Assembly (NCBI GenBank): GCA_964619265.1
Contig: CAZUCE010000032.1
Location: 1 to 49,278, forward strand
Direction of reading: 5' to 3'
Source of the DNA: CAZUCE01 sp964619265
GTDB taxonomy: Bacteria; Planctomycetota; UBA1135; GCA-002686595
Length of the DNA stretch: 49,278 nucleotides
In this document: piece after piece, positions 16,594 through 24,565 of the stretch
How the letters are laid out: every line of letters starts with the position of its first letter
Numbering within the stretch: the first letter of the stretch is position 1
The notes under the pieces: generated by a model
The model's database searches: none
What the model was told of the DNA's origin: nothing
The model's input: only the letters and a program-made list of their open reading frames with translations
Position numbers and translations under genes: made by a program

Positions 16594-18537
16594 ATGAATC
16601 TCCAGTCGTCCCCCGCCTTTGCGCTCCTAGCCACCCTGGCCCTCGGTGCCCCCGCGGTCGCCCAGCAGTCCTTCGGCGGCCAGCCGGCCAGCCAGTGGGC
16701 CCAGCTCGGATCCCCCGCCGCCCTTGAAATCACGGGGCGACCCGACGTGGCAGCCTATGTCGCCGAAGACGAAGCCCGGGGCCATCTCCCGCTACGCTAC
16801 GGGGCCCTGCTGGACGTCGACTACAGCATCGAAGACTCCGGCATCTGGCAGACCACCGAAGACGGGACCAGCGTCTGGCGGCTGCGCATTGTCGCCCCCG
16901 GCTCCAAGTCGATCGGCCTAGAGTTCTCCCGATTCAAGCTCCCTGAAGGCGCCGAAATGTACGTCTGGGAAGAAGGCGTCGAAACCGTCTTGGGTGCCTA
17001 CACCTCCCGGAACCACCAGGAAAATGGCGGCTTCGTATTCGAGCCGTTCCCCGGCGAGAGCGTGATCGTTGAGGTCGTTCAGCCGAGCTTTGTCGAATTC
17101 CCCGCTGAAGTCGACATCTCTACGGTGATCTACGACTACCGCGGCGTCTTCGAACTGGAAGAGGGCCTCAATCTGCTTGAGATCGATGGCACCGGAGGCG
17201 AAGAAGGTTCCTGCACGATCAACGTCAACTGCCCCCAGGGCGACGGATGGGAAGAGCAAAAGCGCGCAACGGTCCGCACCGTTTCCGGCGGAGCCCTGTG
17301 CTCGGGCGCTTTGATCAACAACACTTCCGGCGATCTCACCCAGTACGTCCTTACCGCGGACCACTGTGGCCAGGGCTCGAACACGATCTTCAGGTTCAAC
17401 TACCAGTCGAACGGCTGCGCCGCGTCCGGCGGCCCGACCAACCAGAACGTCTCGGGTGCCACCCTGCTCACGACGAGCGGCACCACCGATAGCCGCTTCA
17501 TGCGGATCAACGGGAACATCCCCGCCTCCTACAACCCCTACTGGGCTGGCTGGAGTCGCTCATCTAGCAGCGCGGGCTTCAGCTTTGCTTTCGCTATGGG
17601 TCACCCCGGCGGCGGCCCGAAGACGATCACCATCGACGGCAACGGCGCCACGGCCAGCACCAACTTCTGGAGTCTCCAGTGGAGTGAGGGAATGCTCCAG
17701 GGCGGAAACTCCGGCGGGCCGCTGTTCGACCAGAACGGGCGCATCCGCGGATCCGCTTGCTGCGTCAACTCGCTGACCCAGTGCAACAACCAATCGGCCA
17801 GCTTCGGCCGCTTCGACCGCTTCTGGGTTCAGAACAACATTGCCCAGTGGCTCGACCCGCTCGGGCTCAACTCGACGACCCTCGATGGCACGGACTTGAA
17901 CGGCACCACCCCCCCGTCGGTGACCTCCATTTCCCCGGCCTCCCAACTGATCGTCAACCCCGACGGCCCTTCCGCGGTCACCCTGACCGGAACCAGCCTC
18001 GGCAATGTCAACCGGCTGTTGGTCAACGGCGTGGAAGCCGGCAACTGGTTTGTCGTCTCGCCCACCGAGATCCTGATCACCACGCTGGGCCAGCAGGACG
18101 CGCTCGGCGATTTGACGATCGAGGTCGAATCGCCCTCGGGCAGTGATTCCACGACGCTGACTGTCGCTCCCGTCCAAGGCGATCCGGTTCTCGACCTGCT
18201 GTCTTCGTCGCCCCAATTCCTGTTCAAGGCTACCGGCCTTCAGGCCTACGTGGGCTCCGAGCCCGGAACCGTGGTCCTGCTCGCCGTCTCGACCTCAAGC
18301 GTGCCCTCGATCCTTCCCGGGCTCGAGCTCGGCATTGGCAACAACTTCACCGATGTGATCAACCTGGGATCGCGGACCATCGATTCGGTGACCGGCTACG
18401 GCTTCTACACGGCCCCGCTGCCGGCTGCCCTGCCGATCGGCCTCAAGCTGTTCGCCCAGGCGATTTCGATCGATCCGCTCCAGCTGTTCCTCGCCGCCGA
18501 GACCAGCAACGTGCAAGAAGGAACGATCCTGTTCTAG
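16594..18537 (+). CDS. Secreted trypsin-fold serine protease (lysyl endopeptidase-like), copy 2
   Basis: The predicted product is 647 residues from the ATG at 16594, which begins a signal peptide (ending GAPAVAQQ). It is a paralogue of the preceding protease along its whole length. The triad is His257 (LTADHCG), Asp299 (GTTDSRFMRI) and Ser373 (GGNSGGPLF), exactly the same residue numbers as copy 1, so no net insertion or deletion separates them through the catalytic domain. The IPT-like region (SPASQLIVNPDGPSAVTLTG) and the C-terminal domain ending NVQEGTILF diverge more and account for the 8-residue length difference. Tandem duplication is the simplest origin. It may be co-transcribed with copy 1 or use its own leader in the 401-base gap. 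Confidence 0.92.
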   Translation: MNLQSSPAFALLATLALGAPAVAQQSFGGQPASQWAQLGSPAALEITGRPDVAAYVAEDEARGHLPLRYGALLDVDYSIEDSGIWQTTEDGTSVWRLRIVAPGSKSIGLEFSRFKLPEGAEMYVWEEGVETVLGAYTSRNHQENGGFVFEPFPGESVIVEVVQPSFVEFPAEVDISTVIYDYRGVFELEEGLNLLEIDGTGGEEGSCTINVNCPQGDGWEEQKRATVRTVSGGALCSGALINNTSGDLTQYVLTADHCGQGSNTIFRFNYQSNGCAASGGPTNQNVSGATLLTTSGTTDSRFMRINGNIPASYNPYWAGWSRSSSSAGFSFAFAMGHPGGGPKTITIDGNGATASTNFWSLQWSEGMLQGGNSGGPLFDQNGRIRGSACCVNSLTQCNNQSASFGRFDRFWVQNNIAQWLDPLGLNSTTLDGTDLNGTTPPSVTSISPASQLIVNPDGPSAVTLTGTSLGNVNRLLVNGVEAGNWFVVSPTEILITTLGQQDALGDLTIEVESPSGSDSTTLTVAPVQGDPVLDLLSSSPQFLFKATGLQAYVGSEPGTVVLLAVSTSSVPSILPGLELGIGNNFTDVINLGSRTIDSVTGYGFYTAPLPAALPIGLKLFAQAISIDPLQLFLAAETSNVQEGTILF

Positions 18538-18670
18538 GACCCGCGGAAGATCGCCCGGGCGGGCGGTTCTAGGACTCCTCGTGCGAAGGCCCGCACCTCC
18601 CGAATCGGAGGGAGCCGGTCGATTCGAAGGGTGCGAGCCTTGCTCGTTAGGCGTTAGGCTCTGCGGTGTC

Positions 18671-18755
18671 GGAGGCGTGGCAGAGCGGCCGAATGCACCG
18701 GTTTTGAAAACCGACGTGTCGCAAGGCACCGGGGGTTCGAATCCCTCCGCCTCCG
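18671..18755 (+). tRNA. tRNA-Ser (anticodon TGA)
   Basis: The acceptor stem GGAGGCG (18671-18677) pairs with CGCCTCC (18748-18754), followed by discriminator G. The anticodon TGA is at 18705-18707 in the loop TTTGAAA. The long variable arm (GTGTC-GCAA-GGCAC) is typical of tRNA-Ser, and the T arm contains GGTTCGAATCC. The outermost anticodon-stem pair is a C-A mismatch. The CCA end is not encoded. Confidence 0.96.
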
Positions 18756-18901
18756 CCCTTTTCGGTCGCAGGCTCGCGCAGCTGCTCGCCGCCAGTTGCT
18801 CGGCGAGGGCAACTCCAGCACGGCCGAATCGCGAGCTCGCTAGCCGCAAGCGGTCCCGCCGCCCGGCCACCAAGCGATGCCCGGCCCACCCCGGATCCTG
18901 G

Positions 18902-21388
18902 CTACTGGCCGTCCAGGTAGCCCAGCTTCTTCAGCATGTCCCGCGTCTCGCCGGAAAGCTCGACCTGCGGCGAACCGGTCGTCACGACCCCTAGCTTGGG
19001 ATCGAATCCCGCAAGCTCGCGCACGCGCTGCTCCATCCAGCCGGTAAGCACCGGTAGCTTCGGTGCCAGATCGTTCTGCTCGAGCGGATCCTCGAAGATC
19101 TCATACACCGAGGTCCGGTCGCCAACCCGCACGATGGCCTTGTAGTCATCCCACCAGTGCGCCATGTCCGGCAGGTACCGCTTCGCGTGCCGCGAGTAAC
19201 TAGCGGTCAGCGTGCCCGAACGCGCTAGGGCCGATTCGTCCACGCACAGGTTCGCAAAACTGGAAGCCGTCGGCGTTCCGATGCGTGCTTGGATCCCGAC
19301 CAGATCGGCGAGGGTCGGCATCAAATCGATGCTGTTGACCGGTTCTTCGCGCCGAACGCCTTCGAGGCCCAGCCCCTTCGGCAACCTCACCGCGAGCGGA
19401 ATCCGGGCCATGTCCTCATGGGCCGTAAAGCCATGCCCCATCCCGGCTATGGACTTGCCAGGGTGCCTCAAGAACGCTTCCCCGTGGTCGCTGACGAGCA
19501 CAACGATGGCCTCTTCTGCGTGTGGAGAAGCTTCGATCACCTCCAAGAGTTGGGCCATGCCATGGTCCAGGTACGACCAGCCCTCCTCGTAGGCGCGACG
19601 GATGTGATCCAAGTCGCGCTCGGTTGGCAGAACGTCTCCCATCTGGATCTTGTTCAAGGTGGCGTGGCTCCCGTCTAGCTCGCCGTCGTAATCCGGATCC
19701 AGACTCCCTCTCCAGGGTGCAGGTGGGAAATAGGGTTCGTGGGGCTCGATGATGTGCACCCAAACGAACGGCGGACGCCCGTCGTCGTTCTCGAGCGCCG
19801 TTCGCAGCGGCTCGATCGCATCTTCGACTCGCGGCACCGGGAAGTCCGGGTCGGTCGGCCGAAATCCGTCGAACGACTCGAGGACTTCCTCAAAGCCGCC
19901 GAGGTATCCGAATCGATCGGACCCATTCGGGCTGTGGACGATGGCCGTCGTCCGGTACCCCGCTTCGGCAAATTCGCCGGCCCACGTTGGCCAGTCCGTA
20001 CCAAGTGAAGTAGTCTCGGACCATGCTCCGTGTTCCCACGGATAGTGCGAGGTCATCAGCGAGGGAATCGCGGCGAGCGTGTAGGTCGCCGGCGAGTAGG
20101 CGCGCTGGAACGAGACTCCGGATTCGATCAGCTGGTCGATCGCGGGAGTCAGGTTTTCGCGCCCGCCGTAGGTCGAAATGAAGTCTGGATTCGCCGCATC
20201 CACCAACAACACGACAATCGGCGCATTCGCCAAGTTCTCGCGGACACGCTCCAGGTCCTCCCCAGCGGACTCCGTGCGCGGCGCTCTGGAGAGCTCCGCC
20301 TCGACTCGCACGTCGATCCAGGCCCCCGCCGGGACGGCCTTGTGGACGCCGGCGTGTTCCACTTCGAAGCTGAGCCCGTAGGGCTGACCGGCGGTCAGAC
20401 CGAGCTCGATCTCAAACTCGATCGGATCCAGGGAGTTCGGCTCGCCTTCGAACAACACGCGCGGCGCCTCCTCGTCGGTTTCGAGGAGGGCGCGCATTCG
20501 AACCGAAGGGGCATCCTCAAGACCGCGGTCCACCGTCAGGCATTGACCCCGAACCACATCTCCGCCGCGTGCGGCGCGGTACACGGCCAGTTGACTGCCC
20601 GCAATCTGCTCGACGACGCCGGCCTCGGAAAGCGCCAAAGACCCGACCGGCAACAAACTCGCAGCTTCGATTCTCCGGGCCTCGACCTGTGCATCGACAG
20701 CGCTCACCCGGACATCGGACAAGAATCCGGAGAGCGTCCGAGCATCTTGGGAACCGGAATGCAGCCGCCGGGGCGCGATTGCGTAGGGAAGGTCGAAGGT
20801 GAGCACGTTGTCGCCCTGCACCTGAAATTCGGCGGGCAGCTCCAGGCGAACCCGGTTTCCGCCGGCCTTGTTCAAGTCCACCGCCTCAAGCTCGTGGCCG
20901 TTCAGCCGCGTCACGCTTTGGAACGGGCCCTCCAGCTTGTCGTTGCGGTGTAGCACGATGGTGCACTCGAGAACTCGGCCGGCCACTTCGCGGATCGGCA
21001 ACAGCAGCTCGGGCCCCACATGGTCCGCCCAGCAACCCAACTCTCCCTCCGGTGCATCCGGCAAGTCCTCGGCTGCGTCCGGCACGGACCAACCGGAGAG
21101 CAGGTAGCCGCGGTCTCGGTAGGTTCCAGGCTGGATGACCAGGGGCTCGTTTCGGCGAACCGCGAACGGCCAGGCATCGACCAAGGAGTAGGCCGAGGCC
21201 GGCAACCTTCGCCGCCCGGGGATTTCCAGGTAGACCTCGGGGTCGGCCGCCAGGCTCTTCGGCTCCGCTTCTTCAATGCCAGTGGAGCTGCTCGGGCCCT
21301 GCTCAAGCGGTCCATCGGCCTCGCCGCAACCGAGAGCGAAAAACACCGTGCACAGGGCAACAACAGGAATCGGGCGGGAAAAGGGCAC
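18902..21388 (-). CDS. Sulfatase-like lipoprotein with long N-terminal extension
   Basis: The predicted product is 828 residues from a GTG at 21388. A TTG at 21409 is an alternative, and neither has a good ribosome binding site. A lipoprotein-type signal peptide ends at Cys21 (FFALGC). About 370 residues without a recognised domain, probably strand-rich, precede an alkaline-phosphatase-superfamily sulfatase-like domain. That domain starts VVLLVDAANPDFISTYGG and carries metal-ligand segments such as LVSDHGEAF and GMGHGF. The nucleophile region reads ATYTLAAIPSLMTS, with Thr437 where FGly sulfatases have Cys, so it is unlikely to be a classical sulfatase. It ends LKKLGYLDGQ. It lies between two tRNA-Ser genes. 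The substrate is unknown. Confidence 0.85.
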   Translation of the reverse strand: MPFSRPIPVVALCTVFFALGCGEADGPLEQGPSSSTGIEEAEPKSLAADPEVYLEIPGRRRLPASAYSLVDAWPFAVRRNEPLVIQPGTYRDRGYLLSGWSVPDAAEDLPDAPEGELGCWADHVGPELLLPIREVAGRVLECTIVLHRNDKLEGPFQSVTRLNGHELEAVDLNKAGGNRVRLELPAEFQVQGDNVLTFDLPYAIAPRRLHSGSQDARTLSGFLSDVRVSAVDAQVEARRIEAASLLPVGSLALSEAGVVEQIAGSQLAVYRAARGGDVVRGQCLTVDRGLEDAPSVRMRALLETDEEAPRVLFEGEPNSLDPIEFEIELGLTAGQPYGLSFEVEHAGVHKAVPAGAWIDVRVEAELSRAPRTESAGEDLERVRENLANAPIVVLLVDAANPDFISTYGGRENLTPAIDQLIESGVSFQRAYSPATYTLAAIPSLMTSHYPWEHGAWSETTSLGTDWPTWAGEFAEAGYRTTAIVHSPNGSDRFGYLGGFEEVLESFDGFRPTDPDFPVPRVEDAIEPLRTALENDDGRPPFVWVHIIEPHEPYFPPAPWRGSLDPDYDGELDGSHATLNKIQMGDVLPTERDLDHIRRAYEEGWSYLDHGMAQLLEVIEASPHAEEAIVVLVSDHGEAFLRHPGKSIAGMGHGFTAHEDMARIPLAVRLPKGLGLEGVRREEPVNSIDLMPTLADLVGIQARIGTPTASSFANLCVDESALARSGTLTASYSRHAKRYLPDMAHWWDDYKAIVRVGDRTSVYEIFEDPLEQNDLAPKLPVLTGWMEQRVRELAGFDPKLGVVTTGSPQVELSGETRDMLKKLGYLDGQ

Positions 21389-21602
21389 GGGAACCAATCT
21401 GTTCTCCAATAGACGTGAGCGGGAGTGGACCCCCCCACCTTAGCCAGGCAATCGATCGGAACCGGGATTCCCTTCCGCCCCCAGATGACGCTCGCTGGCA
21501 CCCGAAGCAGACGAGACCCGAACGGAGCTTCCCGCGGGGGGCGGCCCGGGCTATCTTCTGCGGCCTTGGCACACGCCCGAGCCCACCGGCCCGGGACACC
21601 AC

Positions 21603-21693
<91 letters not shown>

Positions 21694-21780
21694 CCTTTCA
21701 CCCTGCGATTCTTGCGAACGAGCCTGACGACCTCGGCTCCCCGGCTCCCCCGGAGTCACCCCCACTCGGGCCGCGCTCGA

Positions 21781-22290
21781 GTGCGAGGGTTTGCGCTCGC
21801 GGGGGCGGCGCTGCTCGGCGCAGGTTGCGCGGCGGAACGGACGTTCACGATTACGTCAGAGCCCGAAGGAGCGCTGATCCGCCTCGACGACGACCTGGTT
21901 GGGGTCACGCCGGTCACCGTTCCTTTTCTGCACTACGGCACGCGTCGCCTGACCGCCTATCTGGAAGGGCACCAGACCCGGACGCTGATCTACAAGGCCA
22001 AGCCTCCGTGGTACGGACGATTCCCGATCGACATCGTTTCGGAAGTGCTGCTCCCTGTGGGCTGGAAGGACGACCACCCGATCCACTTCCCCCTCCAGGC
22101 CGGGATCGAGGCCGCCAAGCCGCCCTACCTGCGCTCGGTGCTCGACCGCGCCGAGCTTCTGCGTCGCACCGGTCCGACCGGGCCTCCGGTCCTTCCGCCC
22201 GGCCAGCTCCCCGAAGCAGGCAAGCGAGACGAATCGGCCCCGCCGCTCCACGAGCTGGAAGACTTGGCCGAGCCCGGCCCGCTCCCGTGA
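21781..22290 (+). CDS. PEGA-domain lipoprotein
   Basis: The predicted product is 169 residues from a GTG at 21781. The open frame reaches back to 21646 inside the tRNA, so a downstream start is needed; a TTG at 21712 is the alternative. The GTG gives a compact signal peptide ending LLGAGC (Cys16), typical of a lipoprotein. The PEGA domain follows directly: TFTITSEPEGALIRLDDDLV then VTVPFLHYGTRRLTAYLEGH. PEGA domains are small beta folds on surface or envelope proteins. The rest is Pro-rich and acidic. The stop overlaps the murD start as GTGA, which suggests translational coupling. Confidence 0.85.
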   Translation: MRGFALAGAALLGAGCAAERTFTITSEPEGALIRLDDDLVGVTPVTVPFLHYGTRRLTAYLEGHQTRTLIYKAKPPWYGRFPIDIVSEVLLPVGWKDDHPIHFPLQAGIEAAKPPYLRSVLDRAELLRRTGPTGPPVLPPGQLPEAGKRDESAPPLHELEDLAEPGPLP

Positions 22291-23660
22291 GCGACGCCGG
22301 GGGTCCGCTTGGGTCGCTGAAGGGGAAGCCGGTCGTCGTTTTCGGGCTGGGTCGATTCGGCGGCGGGGCGGGAGCCGCGCGGTTCTTGGCCGAGCGAGGT
22401 GCCCGCGTTTTGGTGACCGATTTGCGCGAAGCCGCGGAACTCCCCGAAGCCCGCAAAGAACTTGCCGGGCTCGATCTCCAATGGCGACTCGGCGAGCACC
22501 GGCACCAGGATTTGGAGGGAGCTGAACTCGTCGTGGCGAATCCGGCTGTCCCCGCGGGGTCCGAGTGGCTGCGGCATGCGCGAGCTGGCGGGGCTCGAAT
22601 TACGACGGAGATCGAGTTGTTCCTGGCCTTCGCCGAGTGCCCGGCCATCGGCATCACCGGAACCCACGGCAAAACTTCGACCGCGACCTTTGCAGTGCAG
22701 TGGATCGAAGCGGCCGGGAGAACGGCCTTGCTCGGCGGCAACGCGGGCGGCTCTTTGCTCGGTCGCGTTGGGCGCTTCGAACAGGACGACATCGCCGTGC
22801 TGGAGTTGTCCTCGTATCAGCTGGAGCACCTGGGCGCACCGCCCCTGGCGGCACGCGGCCTGGAGGCCGCCGCGATCACCTGCCTTGGAAACGACCACCT
22901 GGATCGACACGGTGGCTCCGGGGGTTACGCCGCGGCCAAGCGCCGGATCGCGGAGCTCGTGCGACCCGGTGGCGACCTGTGGCTAGGCGGCGACCTCGAG
23001 CAGGATCCGGAGTTCTCAGGCCTCTCGGGCGCCCGGGCGGCAAGCTCCCTCGACAGCGCCGGAGAGCGGCTGCCGGGGGCCGAATCCCTGCTGGGGCAGC
23101 TCCCCGGGTTCCAGCGCCAAAATGCCGCTCTGGCCCTCGACCTGGTCGGATCCCTAGGAATCGAGATTCCGCGCCCTGGCGCACCGCTCCGGACGCCCCC
23201 CCACCGGCTCGAAGCTCTCCCGCCCTTGGCTGGTCTGCGCGTGCTCGACAACGCGGTTTCGACGACCCCAGAGTCCACCGCGACCGCCCTCCAATCGCTG
23301 GACGGCCCGGTCGTGCTGCTGCTCGGCGGCCGATCGAAGGGATTACCCCTAAATCCACTTCTCCAGGCCGCCCAAGGCAGGGTTCGGGCCGCCGTAGCCT
23401 TCGGGGAAGCCGCCTCGGAGTTCTCCTTGGCCCTGCGGGAAGCTCGAATCTCCGCCGTCCGAGCGGAGGACCTGGGGGCCGCTGTGGCCCTGTCGGTCGG
23501 CCTCGGCAGGCCCGGAGACACCCTGCTGTTTTCTCCCGCTGCCTCCAGTTTCGACGGCTACCCGAACTTCCGGGAGCGAGCGGCTGCCTTCCGAGCCTCC
23601 CTGGACGCTCTTCGAAAGCCAGCGCCGTTCCACCTTCGCTCGGGGGATTCGGGCCTATAG
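22287..23660 (+). CDS. murD: UDP-N-acetylmuramoylalanine-D-glutamate ligase
   Basis: The predicted product is 457 residues from a GTG at 22287 that overlaps the upstream stop as GTGA. MurD adds D-glutamate to UDP-MurNAc-L-Ala in peptidoglycan synthesis in the cytoplasm. The N-terminal Rossmann-like domain starts VVVFGLGRFGGGAGAARFL. The ATP-binding loop is GITGTHGKTSTATFA, followed by LELSSYQLEHL and CLGNDHLDRHGG of the central domain. The C-terminal domain contains PPHRLEAL, LLLGGRSKGLP and LFSPAASSFDGYPNFRERA, all typical of MurD. The gene is not in a division-and-cell-wall cluster here, since no other mur or fts gene is in the window. Whether a second murD exists cannot be seen. Confidence 0.93.
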   Translation: MSDAGGPLGSLKGKPVVVFGLGRFGGGAGAARFLAERGARVLVTDLREAAELPEARKELAGLDLQWRLGEHRHQDLEGAELVVANPAVPAGSEWLRHARAGGARITTEIELFLAFAECPAIGITGTHGKTSTATFAVQWIEAAGRTALLGGNAGGSLLGRVGRFEQDDIAVLELSSYQLEHLGAPPLAARGLEAAAITCLGNDHLDRHGGSGGYAAAKRRIAELVRPGGDLWLGGDLEQDPEFSGLSGARAASSLDSAGERLPGAESLLGQLPGFQRQNAALALDLVGSLGIEIPRPGAPLRTPPHRLEALPPLAGLRVLDNAVSTTPESTATALQSLDGPVVLLLGGRSKGLPLNPLLQAAQGRVRAAVAFGEAASEFSLALREARISAVRAEDLGAAVALSVGLGRPGDTLLFSPAASSFDGYPNFRERAAAFRASLDALRKPAPFHLRSGDSGL

Positions 23661-23687
23661 ACTTCTACGACTGCCGATGCTCCCGTC

Positions 23688-24317
23688 ATGAAGTGCCAAA
23701 ACTGCCAAGCGGAACCCGCCCAGGTGCACGTCACCGAACTCGCGGACGAGCCTCCCCAGCCCATGGGCGAGGGGCAGCTTCCGGTTTGGGCGTTCGAAGA
23801 GCAGCACCTGTGCGAAGCCTGCGCCCAAAAGACCGGGGTCCCGTTTACCCAGATCAAGAAGACGCAACTGGAGATCTGGAAGCTGCTGCACGCCACGGCC
23901 CAGCGCCAGCGGCGCGAGTCTTCCCTGGCCTGCCCGGACTGCGGAATGACCCTCGCTGAGTTCCGCGAGAAAGGGCGCCTGGGGTGCCCGCGGGACTACG
24001 AGATCTTCCGGGACCACCTCGACCGGCTCCTTGAGCGCGTCCACAACAGCGACCGCCACACCGGGCGACTGCCCGGCGGCGAGCGGGTCGAGCCGCCCGC
24101 CTCCTCCTCCCAGGCGGCTTCCAACGTACCCAGCCTAGAAACCACGGATTCCGCCGATTTGCCCCGGGCGACCCAGGAATCCAATTCCGCCCCAGCTGAG
24201 CCCACCCCTGCGGACGATCGATCCCGGCTGTCTGCGGAACTCGAACAAGCGATTCAGGAGGAAGATTACGAGCGGGCGGCCGAGCTCCGCGACGCTCTGA
24301 AGGCCATGGAAAGCTGA
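23688..24317 (+). CDS. McsA-like zinc-ribbon/UVR protein
   Basis: The predicted product is 209 residues. The N-terminal half carries paired cysteines typical of McsA: MKCQNC (3, 6), HLCEACA, LACPDCG and LGCPRDYE, enough for two zinc sites. A Ser/Pro/Glu-rich linker follows. The C-terminal 35 residues form a UVR motif (ELEQAIQEEDYERAAELRD), which in this family contacts Clp ATPases or UvrA-type partners. In Firmicutes, McsA activates the arginine kinase McsB and acts with ClpC. Here clpC follows after 248 bases, but there is no mcsB or ctsR. The likely role is a ClpC adaptor or stress-responsive zinc protein; this is inference from family and context. A TATAGA near 23656 could be a promoter -10 box. 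Confidence 0.85.
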   Translation: MKCQNCQAEPAQVHVTELADEPPQPMGEGQLPVWAFEEQHLCEACAQKTGVPFTQIKKTQLEIWKLLHATAQRQRRESSLACPDCGMTLAEFREKGRLGCPRDYEIFRDHLDRLLERVHNSDRHTGRLPGGERVEPPASSSQAASNVPSLETTDSADLPRATQESNSAPAEPTPADDRSRLSAELEQAIQEEDYERAAELRDALKAMES

Positions 24318-24565
24318 TTTGAGCCAGCCTAGGGGCCTCCCGAGGGCGTTCCCGCTGCTGGTCACCTTCTGGGGGCGGGAACCGAACCGTTCCGAAGCAG
24401 CTTCAACTCCACCTCCCCGTTTGGTCGACACAGGACCCGGAAGGGCTTGCTGCCCTCCTTCTTCGAAGCGTTTCCCCGCCTCTCCGCCTCAAACCTCCTC
24501 CACCGCCCCGCGCCCCGGAGCGAGCCAGCCTTCCATAGGCGCTCGCCAAGCCCTACAAGGAGCCC

